DNA of 5,737 nucleotides, taken from positions 1 to 5,737 of the forward strand of contig JAOZRC010000384.1 of NCBI GenBank assembly GCA_029940345.1. Reading direction: 5' to 3'. Position numbers and translations under genes: made by a program. The DNA is from Desulfobacterales bacterium (lineage in GTDB: Bacteria; Desulfobacterota; Desulfobacteria; Desulfobacterales; JAUCGF01). Positions 1 to 5,440 of the stretch are shown here, in pieces (position 1 is the first letter of the stretch; every line of letters begins with the position of its first letter). The notes beneath the pieces were generated by a model that saw nothing but the letters and a program-made list of their open reading frames with translations, was not told the DNA's origin and ran no database searches.

Positions 1-48
1 AACCGTAAACTGGCCGAAGCGGCGTTAACTGCAAAGGAGGTTAAATAA
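1..48 (+). CDS. Possible 3' end of an upstream operon gene
   Basis: Reading from base 1 gives 15 sense codons (NRKLAEAALTAKEVK) and then TAA at 46-48. The peptide looks like the charged amphipathic helix that often ends a bacterial protein, while the other two + frames stop early. If real, the gene ends one base before the ATG at 50 and its last codons contain the Shine-Dalgarno sequence of the next gene, which would suggest tight coupling in one operon. The fragment is too short to identify the protein, and 15 open codons can occur by chance. Confidence 0.4.
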   Translation, partial: NRKLAEAALTAKEVK

Positions 49-49
49 A

Positions 50-1189
50 ATGGCATTAAACCGCAAGATCGCCTTTATCAATCTGACAACCGGCGATATT
101 GAAATCAAACCAATTCCCCTGGAATTGCGCAAAAAATTTCTTGGCGGCCGGGGTTTAGACGCCTGGTTGCTCTATAACTATACAGAAAAAGGCTGTGATC
201 CGCTGGGGCCGGATAATACGCTGATTATCAGCGGCGGTGTTTTGACCGCCACCTGCGCATCGGCCACCGCGCGCACCCATATTATGGCCAAATCACCGTT
301 GACCGGTCTTCTTGGCAGCGCCAACATGGGCGGTTTTTTCGCCCCGGAACTCGCCTGGGCCGGATTCCATCACCTGGTTATCAAAGGGCAGGCCGAGAAA
401 CCGGTTTACCTTTATATAAATAATGGTGTGATCGAAATTCGCGACGCCGCCGCATTGTGGGGTAAAAGCACGACCGATACACAATGGGCCATTCGTGAAG
501 AACTGGGTGATGAAGAGATTAAAAGTTGCGTCATCGGCCCGGCCGGTGAAAATCTGGTTACCTATGCCAATGTGATGACCGGGATTAAAAATGCGGCCGG
601 ACGTTCGGGTATGGGATGCGTGATGGGTTCCAAAAATCTCAAAGCCGTCGCTGTACGCGGAACCACCGATGTTACGATTGCACATCCCATGGAAGCGCTG
701 GAATTTAATAAACCCTTTATTGAGCAGATCACCAGTTCCAAAGTCAATCAAACCCAGGGGGCCCTGGGAACGCCATTTATATGGGGAGCCACCAACTCCT
801 GGGGAGGCATTCGCACACGCAACTTTCAGTACAACCAATGCGAATACGCTGACGATATCGAACCGGAGCGCATTGATGAGATTGCCGAAGAAACCATCGG
901 CCCCTATCACATGGCCGGTTGTTTTGCCTGCCAGGTGCATTGTCGCGCTCAATATAAAATTCCGACTGGCCCTTATGCAGGTAAATATGATGAAGGCCCG
1001 GAATATACCTCCCAAGGCGCCTTCGGCGGAGAACCGGACTGCAAAAATGTGGAAACGGTCTTGGTCGGCAACCACCTGGTCAACCAGTACGGCGTCGATA
1101 ACCTTGAGATCGGAAGTATTATCTCATGGCGATGGAGCTTTTTGAAAAAGGCATTCTCACACGCAAGGACACGGACGGGCTTGATCTGA
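50..1189 (+). CDS. AOR-family tungsten oxidoreductase, N-terminal part (gene frameshifted near 1128)
   Basis: This is the first 360 residues of a catalytic subunit of the aldehyde ferredoxin oxidoreductase family, cytoplasmic enzymes that carry a tungsten bis-pyranopterin and one [4Fe-4S] cluster. Visible family marks are GGRG at 32-35, the pterin-domain block around R75 to N92 (ARTH, then SANMGGFF), AAGRSGMG at 182-189, and the cluster motif CxxCxxxC at C291, C294 and C298. These positions nearly match those of Pyrococcus furiosus AOR. The start is secure: AAAGGAGG at 33-40 lies 9 bases before the ATG. Homology ends at W360 (codon 1127-1129); the last 19 residues before the stop at 1189 are out-of-frame and unlike the family. 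The protein continues in the frame of the next entry; joined, they make about 646 residues, the normal family length. The substrate (aliphatic or aromatic aldehyde, or benzoyl-CoA as in BamB) cannot be read from sequence. The N-terminus lacks the extension I associate with BamB, so a plain AOR is favoured. Confidence 0.85.
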   Translation: MALNRKIAFINLTTGDIEIKPIPLELRKKFLGGRGLDAWLLYNYTEKGCDPLGPDNTLIISGGVLTATCASATARTHIMAKSPLTGLLGSANMGGFFAPELAWAGFHHLVIKGQAEKPVYLYINNGVIEIRDAAALWGKSTTDTQWAIREELGDEEIKSCVIGPAGENLVTYANVMTGIKNAAGRSGMGCVMGSKNLKAVAVRGTTDVTIAHPMEALEFNKPFIEQITSSKVNQTQGALGTPFIWGATNSWGGIRTRNFQYNQCEYADDIEPERIDEIAEETIGPYHMAGCFACQVHCRAQYKIPTGPYAGKYDEGPEYTSQGAFGGEPDCKNVETVLVGNHLVNQYGVDNLEIGSIISWRWSFLKKAFSHARTRTGLI

Positions 1190-1989
1190 ATTTTGGCAAC
1201 GACGAAGCCTTGTTAGAGATGGTGGATCGCATCTGTTTTCGCAAAGGCTGGCTCGGTGATGTATTGGCCGATGGCGGCATTCCTGCGTCGGAGAAAATCG
1301 GTAAAGATTCCTTTGATTATCTGATTCAGGTCAAAGGCATGAGCAACTTGCATTCGGATGAAAGAGCCACGCCTGCATTGGCGCTTAATATCGCCACCGG
1401 CTCCCGCGGTTCTGACCATTTACGCAGTCGCCCGGCCATTGATCTATACCATCTGCCTGAAAAAGTACTCAGAAAAATATACGGCAACCCGGTTCCGTAC
1501 GATGGCCCGCTCAGTTCGGAACACACATCCTATGAAGGCAAAGCCTGGCAAGTATTCTGGCAGGAAAATTGCTATATGGGCGTGGATTGCCTCGGTATTT
1601 GCAAATATCATACGGTGTTTCTCGGCCCCACGCTGCCCAATTTTGAAGACTGGTCTAAAGTCCTTTACCTCAACACCGGCCTGGAACTGTCTCCCACCGA
1701 AATCTGGACAATTGCCGAAAGAGCAAATATGATGGAACGTTTGTTCAACCTTCGCGAGGGGTTAACGCGCAATGATCTAAAAAAAGGCGATACCTTGAAC
1801 CATCGCTATTTTGATGAGCCTTGCCGTCGCGGAGCCCCGGATGTAATTGGCAAGACCATTGATCGGGAAAAATTCAACGTTATGATTGATGAATTCTACA
1901 CGCATAAAGGCTTGGATGAAAACGGCGAACCCCTGGCGGAAACCCTTAAACGGCTTGGTTTGGAAAACGAACCATCCCGCCTGATCTGA
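1126..1989 (+). CDS. AOR-family tungsten oxidoreductase, C-terminal part
   Basis: This frame supplies domains 2 and 3 of the same AOR-family enzyme. It picks up as AMELFEKGILT exactly where the upstream frame leaves the family at W360. The fourth cluster ligand is C518 of the joined protein, in DCLGIC (513-518), the equivalent of the family's DxxGxC motif near the active site. Further family marks are the ERLFNLREG-like segment and the C-terminal DENGEPLAETLKRLGLE block. The ATG at 1126 is probably not a true start: only a weak GGAAG lies upstream and the fragment alone lacks the pterin-binding domain. Insertion of one G in the GG at 1128-1129 (giving TGG GCG) restores one reading frame. The break could be a real mutation or a one-base sequencing or assembly error. 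The next gene's ribosome site begins 7 bases after the stop, so they are surely co-transcribed. Confidence 0.85.
   Translation: MAMELFEKGILTRKDTDGLDLNFGNDEALLEMVDRICFRKGWLGDVLADGGIPASEKIGKDSFDYLIQVKGMSNLHSDERATPALALNIATGSRGSDHLRSRPAIDLYHLPEKVLRKIYGNPVPYDGPLSSEHTSYEGKAWQVFWQENCYMGVDCLGICKYHTVFLGPTLPNFEDWSKVLYLNTGLELSPTEIWTIAERANMMERLFNLREGLTRNDLKKGDTLNHRYFDEPCRRGAPDVIGKTIDREKFNVMIDEFYTHKGLDENGEPLAETLKRLGLENEPSRLI
1127..1131 (+). other. Frameshift point in the AOR gene
   Basis: Frame 2 reads ATC TCA TGG and then loses family similarity; frame 1 picks it up as GCG ATG GAG at 1129-1137. The two reading frames share base 1129, so the gene is exactly one base short here. Restoring one G in this short G-run gives the expected IISWAMELFEKG. 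No canonical slippery heptamer is visible, so programmed frameshifting is not supported. Confidence 0.85.
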
Positions 1990-2011
1990 TTTTATGAAAG
2001 GAGTGACAGCA

Positions 2012-2518
2012 ATGGAACTTAACGGAAAAGTGCTGATGATCGATTATGAAAAATGCACCGGATGCCGTTTATGCGAGCTGGTGTGCGCGGTGAAACACGA
2101 TGGCGTTTCCAATCCTGCGCGCAGCCGGGTGAAAGTGATGAAATGGGAGGACCAAGGGCTTTATATCCCCATGACGTGCCAGCAATGCCAGGATGCACCT
2201 TGTATGAACGGATGCCCGGTGAAAGCCATTTCCCGGAATGAAGACTTTGGCTGCGTAACGGTGGATTACGATGTGTGTATCGGCTGCCGCACCTGTGTCG
2301 CCGTATGTCCCTTCGGTGCAATGAACTATATTGCCATCGATCAAAAAGTGGCCAAATGCGATTTATGCGACGGAGACCCTCAATGCGTTCGCTTTTGCGA
2401 TGTAAATGCCATTCAATTTGTCAATGCCGGTGATGTGAGCGTTTTGAAAATGCGTGACGCCGCTCTGCGATTATCCGAAGCTGGTAAGAAAGCGGCGGTG
2501 TTGGAGGCTCAGGTGTGA
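2012..2518 (+). CDS. Four-cluster [4Fe-4S] ferredoxin, electron-transfer subunit of the AOR-family enzyme
   Basis: A 168-residue polyferredoxin of the DmsB/HycB-like type with 16 cluster cysteines in four sets: C15/18/21/25, C56/59/64/68, C89/92/95/99 and C116/119/125/129. The spacing alternates CxxCxxCxxxC and CxxCxxxxCxxxC, giving four predicted [4Fe-4S] clusters. No signal peptide, Tat motif or membrane segment is present, so it should be cytoplasmic. An in-frame ATG at 1994 exists, but AAAGGAG at 1997-2003 sits 8 bases before the ATG at 2012, so the later start is chosen. It lies 22 bases after the AOR gene. Such pairs form AorAB or BamBC-like complexes in which this subunit passes electrons between the tungsten subunit and ferredoxin or a flavoprotein. 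Four clusters fit AorA better than BamC, which as I recall has three; this assignment is tentative. If the AOR frameshift is real, this subunit has lost its partner. Confidence 0.88.
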   Translation: MELNGKVLMIDYEKCTGCRLCELVCAVKHDGVSNPARSRVKVMKWEDQGLYIPMTCQQCQDAPCMNGCPVKAISRNEDFGCVTVDYDVCIGCRTCVAVCPFGAMNYIAIDQKVAKCDLCDGDPQCVRFCDVNAIQFVNAGDVSVLKMRDAALRLSEAGKKAAVLEAQV

Positions 2519-2530
2519 CTAATAATTGTC

Positions 2531-2618
2531 AGAACCGCTGATTCACGCGGATTATTGGATTACGCGGATTAAAACACCACATCCGTGTAATTTTCTGATC
2601 CGCGTTAATCCGCGGTCT
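2531..2618. repeat. 88-base imperfect palindrome of GCGGATTA-like units
   Basis: The outer arms 2531-2552 and 2598-2618 pair almost throughout (AGAACCGC with GCGGTCT, GATT with AATC, ACGCGGAT with ATCCGCGT). The inner arms 2559-2569 and 2581-2591 pair over 11 positions with one G-T wobble (ATTACGCGGAT against ATCCGTGTAAT), leaving an 11-base loop. The motif ACGCGGATTA occurs twice directly (2545-2554, 2562-2571) and in near-inverted form at 2606-2614. It sits between the convergent ends of the ferredoxin and relE-like genes. The layout is typical of dispersed extragenic palindromes; it may also stabilise or end both transcripts, although no good T-run follows. Confidence 0.75.
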
Positions 2619-2679
2619 GCTTAATTTTTAGCACAATCGGCGCGGAACAATTTTCCGTGTTACATCTGTAGTTCAGCCG

Positions 2680-2934
2680 TTAATATACATTCTTACGATG
2701 CCCAACTTTAACAATCTGAATAGTAAGTTCTTTATCTTGAATAGAGTAAATAATGCGGTAACGTCCGTATCGTAAACGATACCTTTCCTGACTGCTTAAC
2801 TTTTTGCATCTGGGTTGACGTGGGTTGTCACCGAGTGATTCAATGCAGTTAAGGATTTTTGTTAAGTCTTTATCAGGAATATATTTAAAATCTTTCCAAA
2901 CCGAGTTTTTGAAGAAAATCTTATATGCGGTCAT
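2680..2934 (-). CDS. relE: RelE-family toxin of a type II toxin-antitoxin pair
   Basis: An 84-residue basic protein with the RelE/ParE fold signature. It has an N-terminal strand and helix pair (FFKNSVWKDFKYIPDKDLTKIL, about 7-28), KKL at 44-46, the core RLRYGRYRIIY at 53-63, and the C-terminal VGHRKNVY at 77-84. Family members are ribosome-dependent mRNA interferases or gyrase poisons; the core arginines plus a terminal His-Arg and Tyr favour a RelE-type ribonuclease, by inference. Its ATG lies inside the end of the RHH antitoxin gene, overlapping by 14 bases (2921-2934), which implies translational coupling with the antitoxin made first. Length and motifs are complete, with no sign of damage. 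It converges with the ferredoxin gene across the 88-base palindrome. Confidence 0.88.
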   Translation of the reverse strand: MTAYKIFFKNSVWKDFKYIPDKDLTKILNCIESLGDNPRQPRCKKLSSQERYRLRYGRYRIIYSIQDKELTIQIVKVGHRKNVY

Positions 2935-3154
2935 CTTTTTTTAGCATCCTGACCATTTGTTCATAAGTGATCAAAGGCTCATCAGCTCTTTCATCAAACA
3001 CAGCGATATCTTCAGCATCCTCAGCAAGGGCTTCTTTCAACGCTTCATTAATTATTTCTGACATTGATCGGGATGTTTCAACAGATTTAAGCCGTAATGC
3101 TTGGTGGAGAGTCGGGTCTAAATAGATGGTTGAACGTTTCGATAATGCTTCCAT
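2921..3154 (-). CDS. Ribbon-helix-helix (CopG-like) antitoxin
   Basis: A 77-residue protein with a typical ribbon-helix-helix DNA-binding N-terminus. The strand is RSTIYL (7-12), the first helix is about 14-27 (PTLHQALRLKSVET), and the turn and second helix are RSMSEIINEAL (29-39). The acidic C-terminal half (40-77, rich in D and E, ending MVRMLKKDDRI) is the expected toxin-wrapping tail. Such proteins neutralise the partner toxin and repress their own operon as dimers. GAGGTG at 3165-3160 lies 5 bases before the ATG. The gene starts only 19 bases after the original end of the YgiT-like gene and no clear promoter is visible in between, so it may be read from the upstream promoter as well as from any weak local one. 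Confidence 0.88.
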   Translation of the reverse strand: MEALSKRSTIYLDPTLHQALRLKSVETSRSMSEIINEALKEALAEDAEDIAVFDERADEPLITYEQMVRMLKKDDRI

Positions 3155-3215
3155 ACTTTCACCTCATAATTACTTACGCCGCAACAGCTAATTTTTTTGT
3201 TCGTTCTGTAAGTGT

Positions 3216-3386
3216 TTAAATGATCTCTTGAAGAGAATCAACTTCACGTTCTTCAAAATAGGATTCGCCACATTGCAGACAGACCCACGCTGGAACAAAA
3301 TCTAATGTTAAGTGATACTCTTTGCGATTAACATGAAAGGGACTGAACCCAATTTTCATTTTTCCTTTACAATGAATGCAGTTCAC
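3216..3386 (-). CDS. YgiT-type zinc-finger protein, short form (in-frame TAA; original end 3174)
   Basis: From a GTG at 3386-3384 this frame encodes 56 residues: CxxC at C3/C6 (NCIHCKGKM), SPFH at 15-18, an EYHLTLDFVPAWVC segment, and a second CxxC at C36/C39 (CLQCGESYFEE). This is the YgiT-type zinc-binding domain known as the N-terminal half of MqsA antitoxins and as stand-alone small genes in toxin-antitoxin loci. The frame meets TAA at 3218-3216, but 14 more codons follow without a break (TLTERTKKLAVAA, TAA at 3176-3174) and match the usual C-terminal tail of the family. Codon 57 is therefore probably a nonsense mutation in a 70-residue gene. Both zinc-binding pairs survive, so the short product may still fold. 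The GTG overlaps the toxin stop as GTGA, giving coupling; GGGAG lies about 11 bases upstream. Confidence 0.72.
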   Translation of the reverse strand: MNCIHCKGKMKIGFSPFHVNRKEYHLTLDFVPAWVCLQCGESYFEEREVDSLQEII

Positions 3387-3652
3387 AGACGCTGTAACTC
3401 CCGTTCGTATTTGGCTTGGTTGCCAATGAAGTACCAGTAGATTGTGTCACTTTCGAGCAAGCCCAATGCTCGATATCCGCGTCCGATTCGCACTGAGTAG
3501 ATTGCCTCACGTTCGCAGACCCGCTTAAACCGCAAACTGCCTGCAAACGGATTTGTGCATCATAGACGATATGCTTTGTAAGCTCTGCGTTGAATGTCAG
3601 GTGGAAGATTGCGAATCAGCTTCCAAAATTCCGTAGTGGCACTTGATTTCAT
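3383..3652 (-). pseudogene. RelE/ParE-type toxin gene interrupted by an in-frame TGA
   Basis: The frame begins at ATG 3652-3650, overlapping the antitoxin stop as ATGA, and ends at TGA 3385-3383: 90 codons, the usual toxin length. It reads MKSSATTEFWKLIRNLPPD through to YKAYRL (residue 30), then a TGA at 3562-3560, then CTNPFAGSLRFKRV, YSVRIGRGYRALGLL and IYWYFIGNQAKYERELQRL. Similarity continues on both sides of the TGA with no length change; relatives usually have an aromatic residue (Trp or Phe) there, so TGG to TGA is the simplest origin. TGA serves as a normal stop for both + strand genes here, so recoding is unlikely. No good restart codon follows soon after, so only a 30-residue peptide is expected and toxicity should be lost. 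No separate ribosome site is needed because of the overlap. Confidence 0.75.
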
Positions 3653-3969
3653 CCTGGGGCAATTCTTCCATCTTTCGTGAAGACCATCGACTTAGTGCGC
3701 CCTGCCCGAATGTCTGCCCGCACTTTATCCGCCATTTTTATCAAGCCATCCTGGCTCCCAGCAAACTGAGCATCCCAACGCTTTTCATCAGAACAGATAT
3801 CTTCTTCATTTTCGTCGTCATTCAGAAAGCTAAAGTCTTTGCCAGTCTGTGATTGAATGTAGCGCGCGTAATCCAAAATTTGCCTGACGCGTTTCATTGG
3901 CATTCCACGCACGATGCTGATAAGCGCCTCTTCGTATGTAGATGGTTGTGCAGTTATCTGTTTTTCCAT
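3649..3969 (-). CDS. Antitoxin partner of the ParE-type toxin (first gene of the operon)
   Basis: A 106-residue protein with no disabling change. Residues 12-40 form a predicted helical region (YEEALISIVRGMPMKRV, then ILDYARYIQSQ) resembling the short LP-x-x-R-V-x-E-V-x-D-F-x-x-F-L-x-S type domain of many small antitoxins. An acidic linker follows (51-62, DDENEEDICSDE), then RWDAQFAGSQDGLIKMADKVRADIRAGRT (64-92), a segment I recognise from antitoxins encoded just before RelE/ParE toxins. GAGG at 3980-3977 lies 7 bases before the ATG. The stop overlaps the toxin start by ATGA, so the pair was translationally coupled. A known DNA-binding fold is not obvious, so autoregulation is inferred only from context. 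With the toxin broken, this gene is an orphan unless it also counters a related toxin elsewhere. Confidence 0.72.
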   Translation of the reverse strand: MEKQITAQPSTYEEALISIVRGMPMKRVRQILDYARYIQSQTGKDFSFLNDDENEEDICSDEKRWDAQFAGSQDGLIKMADKVRADIRAGRTKSMVFTKDGRIAPG

Positions 3970-3971
3970 TG

Positions 3972-4042
3972 TATTACCTCGTGAAACGGAGACATATAAA
4001 ATCCGCCGAACCTCATTTTCCCTTTGCAGTGCAACAATTCAT
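3972..4042 (-). pseudogene. 5' remnant of a second YgiT-type zinc-finger gene
   Basis: From ATG 4042-4040 the sequence reads M-N-C, then needs one missing base, then HCKGKMRFGGFYMSPFHE in the next frame (4031 down to about 3978). This parallels the start of the zinc-finger gene further down the operon, NCIHCKGKM...SPFH. The second CxxC half and the tail are absent: the frame runs straight into the ribosome site and start of the antitoxin gene. It is therefore a truncated, frameshifted remnant. Many differences from the downstream copy are synonymous or conservative, which argues for an old paralogue rather than a recent duplication. It lies within the operon leader, about 47 bases after the predicted transcription start. 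Confidence 0.6.
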
Positions 4043-4095
4043 GTTTATCAATTTTAAAAAAATAACCAATTATGGCTTCACTAACTATACTTTAA

Positions 4096-4124
4096 ATTAT
4101 AACATTATTAGCAGGCAAAGTAAA
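4096..4124 (-). promoter_or_regulatory. Sigma-70-like promoter of the toxin-antitoxin operon
   Basis: On the - strand, TTTACT (4124-4119) is followed by a 17-base spacer and a perfect TATAAT (4101-4096). Transcription would start near 4089 and give a leader of roughly 120 bases to the antitoxin ATG. The stretch is AT-rich, so some matches are expected by chance, but the exact -10, the ideal spacing and the position upstream of the operon support it. Confidence 0.55.
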
Positions 4125-4129
4125 CCTGC
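4111..4129. promoter_or_regulatory. Inverted repeat over the -35 of the toxin-antitoxin promoter (candidate operator)
   Basis: GCAGG (4111-4115) and CCTGC (4125-4129) form a perfect 5-bp inverted repeat with a 9-base centre that contains the -35 hexamer. Toxin-antitoxin operons commonly repress themselves through such sites. The arms are short, so this is only a candidate. Confidence 0.35.
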
Positions 4130-4190
4130 CCAAATCCCTTTCTTATAATCCTCTTCTTATACAAAATCCTTGTAGATAGTTGATCAAAAT

Positions 4191-4223
4191 AAAAAACCCG
4201 GAGCAAAACGCTCCGGGTTTTTT
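4191..4223. terminator. Strong bidirectional intrinsic terminator
   Basis: CCCGGAGC (4197-4204) and GCTCCGGG (4210-4217) form a perfect 8-bp GC-rich stem with a 5-base loop. It is flanked by six A on the left and six T on the right, which extend the pairing and supply a T-run in both directions. It lies 38 bases after the porin stop and is the expected - strand terminator of that gene; it also insulates the toxin-antitoxin promoter from porin transcription. Confidence 0.93.
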
Positions 4224-4260
4224 ATTAACTATCTAACTAAATTACAGCAACATCAATTCA

Positions 4261-5349
4261 CTAGAAATTGATCTGCCATTTGGCACCAAAATAATAATTG
4301 TCAACATCACTATCCGAGCCATCCAGTTCGTTGGTAACCCATCCAAATTCGGGAACAATGAAGAAACCTGGAGCAAGGGTGACAGATGCATTTACGTATG
4401 CAGACCAATCCGTTGCATCGGGATCATCAAAGGCATCCTCCAAGTCTTGGCCTTCATCTACACTATAAGCAGTCATACCCAATCCGGCTTCAAAGGTTAG
4501 GCCGTCGTTAACTTTAAAACCGGCCAACGCCTGAAAACCAAATGCATCAACATCTGTAATTTCTGAAGTTCTAGGCTCGTAGCTTGTGTTAACATCAGTA
4601 TCCATGCTTATGCCATACGCACTCGGATTTAAGGCATAAAAAGCACCGCCTTTAAAGTAGAACGCGCCGGGAGTCACACCAAAGGTGAGCCCGCCCAACC
4701 AACTGCTCAACGTGCGATCGCGACCGTCACTTTGCTCAACCACATAAGTATTATATCCCAAGTAGGGTCTGATGAAAAACATATCAGTTTTGAAATTATA
4801 TGCAGTTTCCAGCTTGGGGAGTGTGGTTTCGATGCTTCCGGTGATACCGTCCGCAGACGTCACAGCATAACCTGGGAGAAGTGGAGTTTTGGGGGTAATC
4901 GCGGCAAATTGAAATCCGCCCACTTTCAGTCTGATCATAGGTTGACGACCGCAATAAGGCATACCGTAACCGATCAAATCGTTGTCTCCAGCCCATACCT
5001 GGTTGGAAATAAAATGAGTGGTGGGCGTGTAAGTCTGACCAATTAGAATTTCGCCACCGCCAAAATTCCACGTTCCGTAAAGCTTCCTCAAATTAGGGCC
5101 GCTGCCATATTCAAAACCGCCGCCAATGCCATTGTCATTGGTTTTCACTTTTGCGCCGATACGGGCGTTGCCCTGCAGACCCCACGTAGTAGTTCTTTGA
5201 TCATCATCTCCGCTTGCGGATGAGTCCGTCCAATCCGAAAAAGTGGCCATACGGGCGCTGCCGTAAAAGTTCCAGTCCGATGCCATTGTCGGTGCTGTAA
5301 AAGCAAACACCATCGCAACAGCAAAAATTCCTACTAATAATTTTTTCAT
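4261..5349 (-). CDS. Outer-membrane porin (beta-barrel) with signal peptide
   Basis: A 362-residue precursor with a clear Sec signal peptide: MKKLL, a hydrophobic core (V6-F17), and a likely signal peptidase I site after A23 (PTMA|SDW), leaving about 339 residues. The mature part alternates polar and aromatic or hydrophobic residues in short strands (WNFYGSARM, WGLQGNARIGAKV, GGFEYGSG, RKLYGTWNF) and ends YYFGAKWQINF. A C-terminal Phe in such a strand is the recognition signal for the BAM outer-membrane insertion machinery. Acidic, likely surface-exposed loops occur late in the protein (DEGQDLEDAFDDPD, ELDGSDSDVD). It resembles the general porins of sulfate-reducing deltaproteobacteria; the solute is unknown. 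GGAGG at 5361-5357 lies 7 bases before the ATG, fixing the start. It is transcribed alone, with its own promoter region upstream and a strong terminator downstream. Confidence 0.88.
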   Translation of the reverse strand: MKKLLVGIFAVAMVFAFTAPTMASDWNFYGSARMATFSDWTDSSASGDDDQRTTTWGLQGNARIGAKVKTNDNGIGGGFEYGSGPNLRKLYGTWNFGGGEILIGQTYTPTTHFISNQVWAGDNDLIGYGMPYCGRQPMIRLKVGGFQFAAITPKTPLLPGYAVTSADGITGSIETTLPKLETAYNFKTDMFFIRPYLGYNTYVVEQSDGRDRTLSSWLGGLTFGVTPGAFYFKGGAFYALNPSAYGISMDTDVNTSYEPRTSEITDVDAFGFQALAGFKVNDGLTFEAGLGMTAYSVDEGQDLEDAFDDPDATDWSAYVNASVTLAPGFFIVPEFGWVTNELDGSDSDVDNYYFGAKWQINF

Positions 5350-5440
5350 CTAATTTCCTCCGTAAAATAAAATTGTTAATTGTTTACCTAATAATAGTTG
5401 AAGTTAAAAGTTACTTAAAGTCTCCTTGCCAATCGATCTT

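Noticed and set aside
293..1075. 260-codon - strand open frame opposite the AOR gene
   Set aside because: Its protein shows no recognisable domain, while the + strand carries conserved AOR motifs over the whole span; it is an antisense shadow.
1120..1140. Programmed ribosomal frameshift in the AOR gene
   Set aside because: No slippery heptamer is visible at the joining point; a lost G in a short G-run explains the shift more simply.
669..1145. 158-codon + strand open frame inside the AOR gene
   Set aside because: It overlaps the conserved region including the CxxCxxxC motif in another frame and has no ribosome site or domain.
2531..2618. CRISPR repeats or an insertion-sequence end
   Set aside because: The repeated units are only about 10 bases with irregular spacing, no transposase gene and no target duplication are seen.
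3560..3562. TGA in the toxin read as tryptophan or selenocysteine
   Set aside because: Both + strand genes in this window end with TGA, tryptophan is encoded by TGG elsewhere, and relatives have an aromatic residue here rather than a cysteine or selenocysteine.
3643..3852. 69-codon + strand frame opposite the antitoxin
   Set aside because: Antisense shadow of the antitoxin gene; no ribosome site and no family resemblance.
3942..4148. 68-codon + strand frame across the toxin-antitoxin leader
   Set aside because: It runs through AT-rich noncoding DNA, antisense to the antitoxin start and the zinc-finger remnant, with no ribosome site or domain signal.
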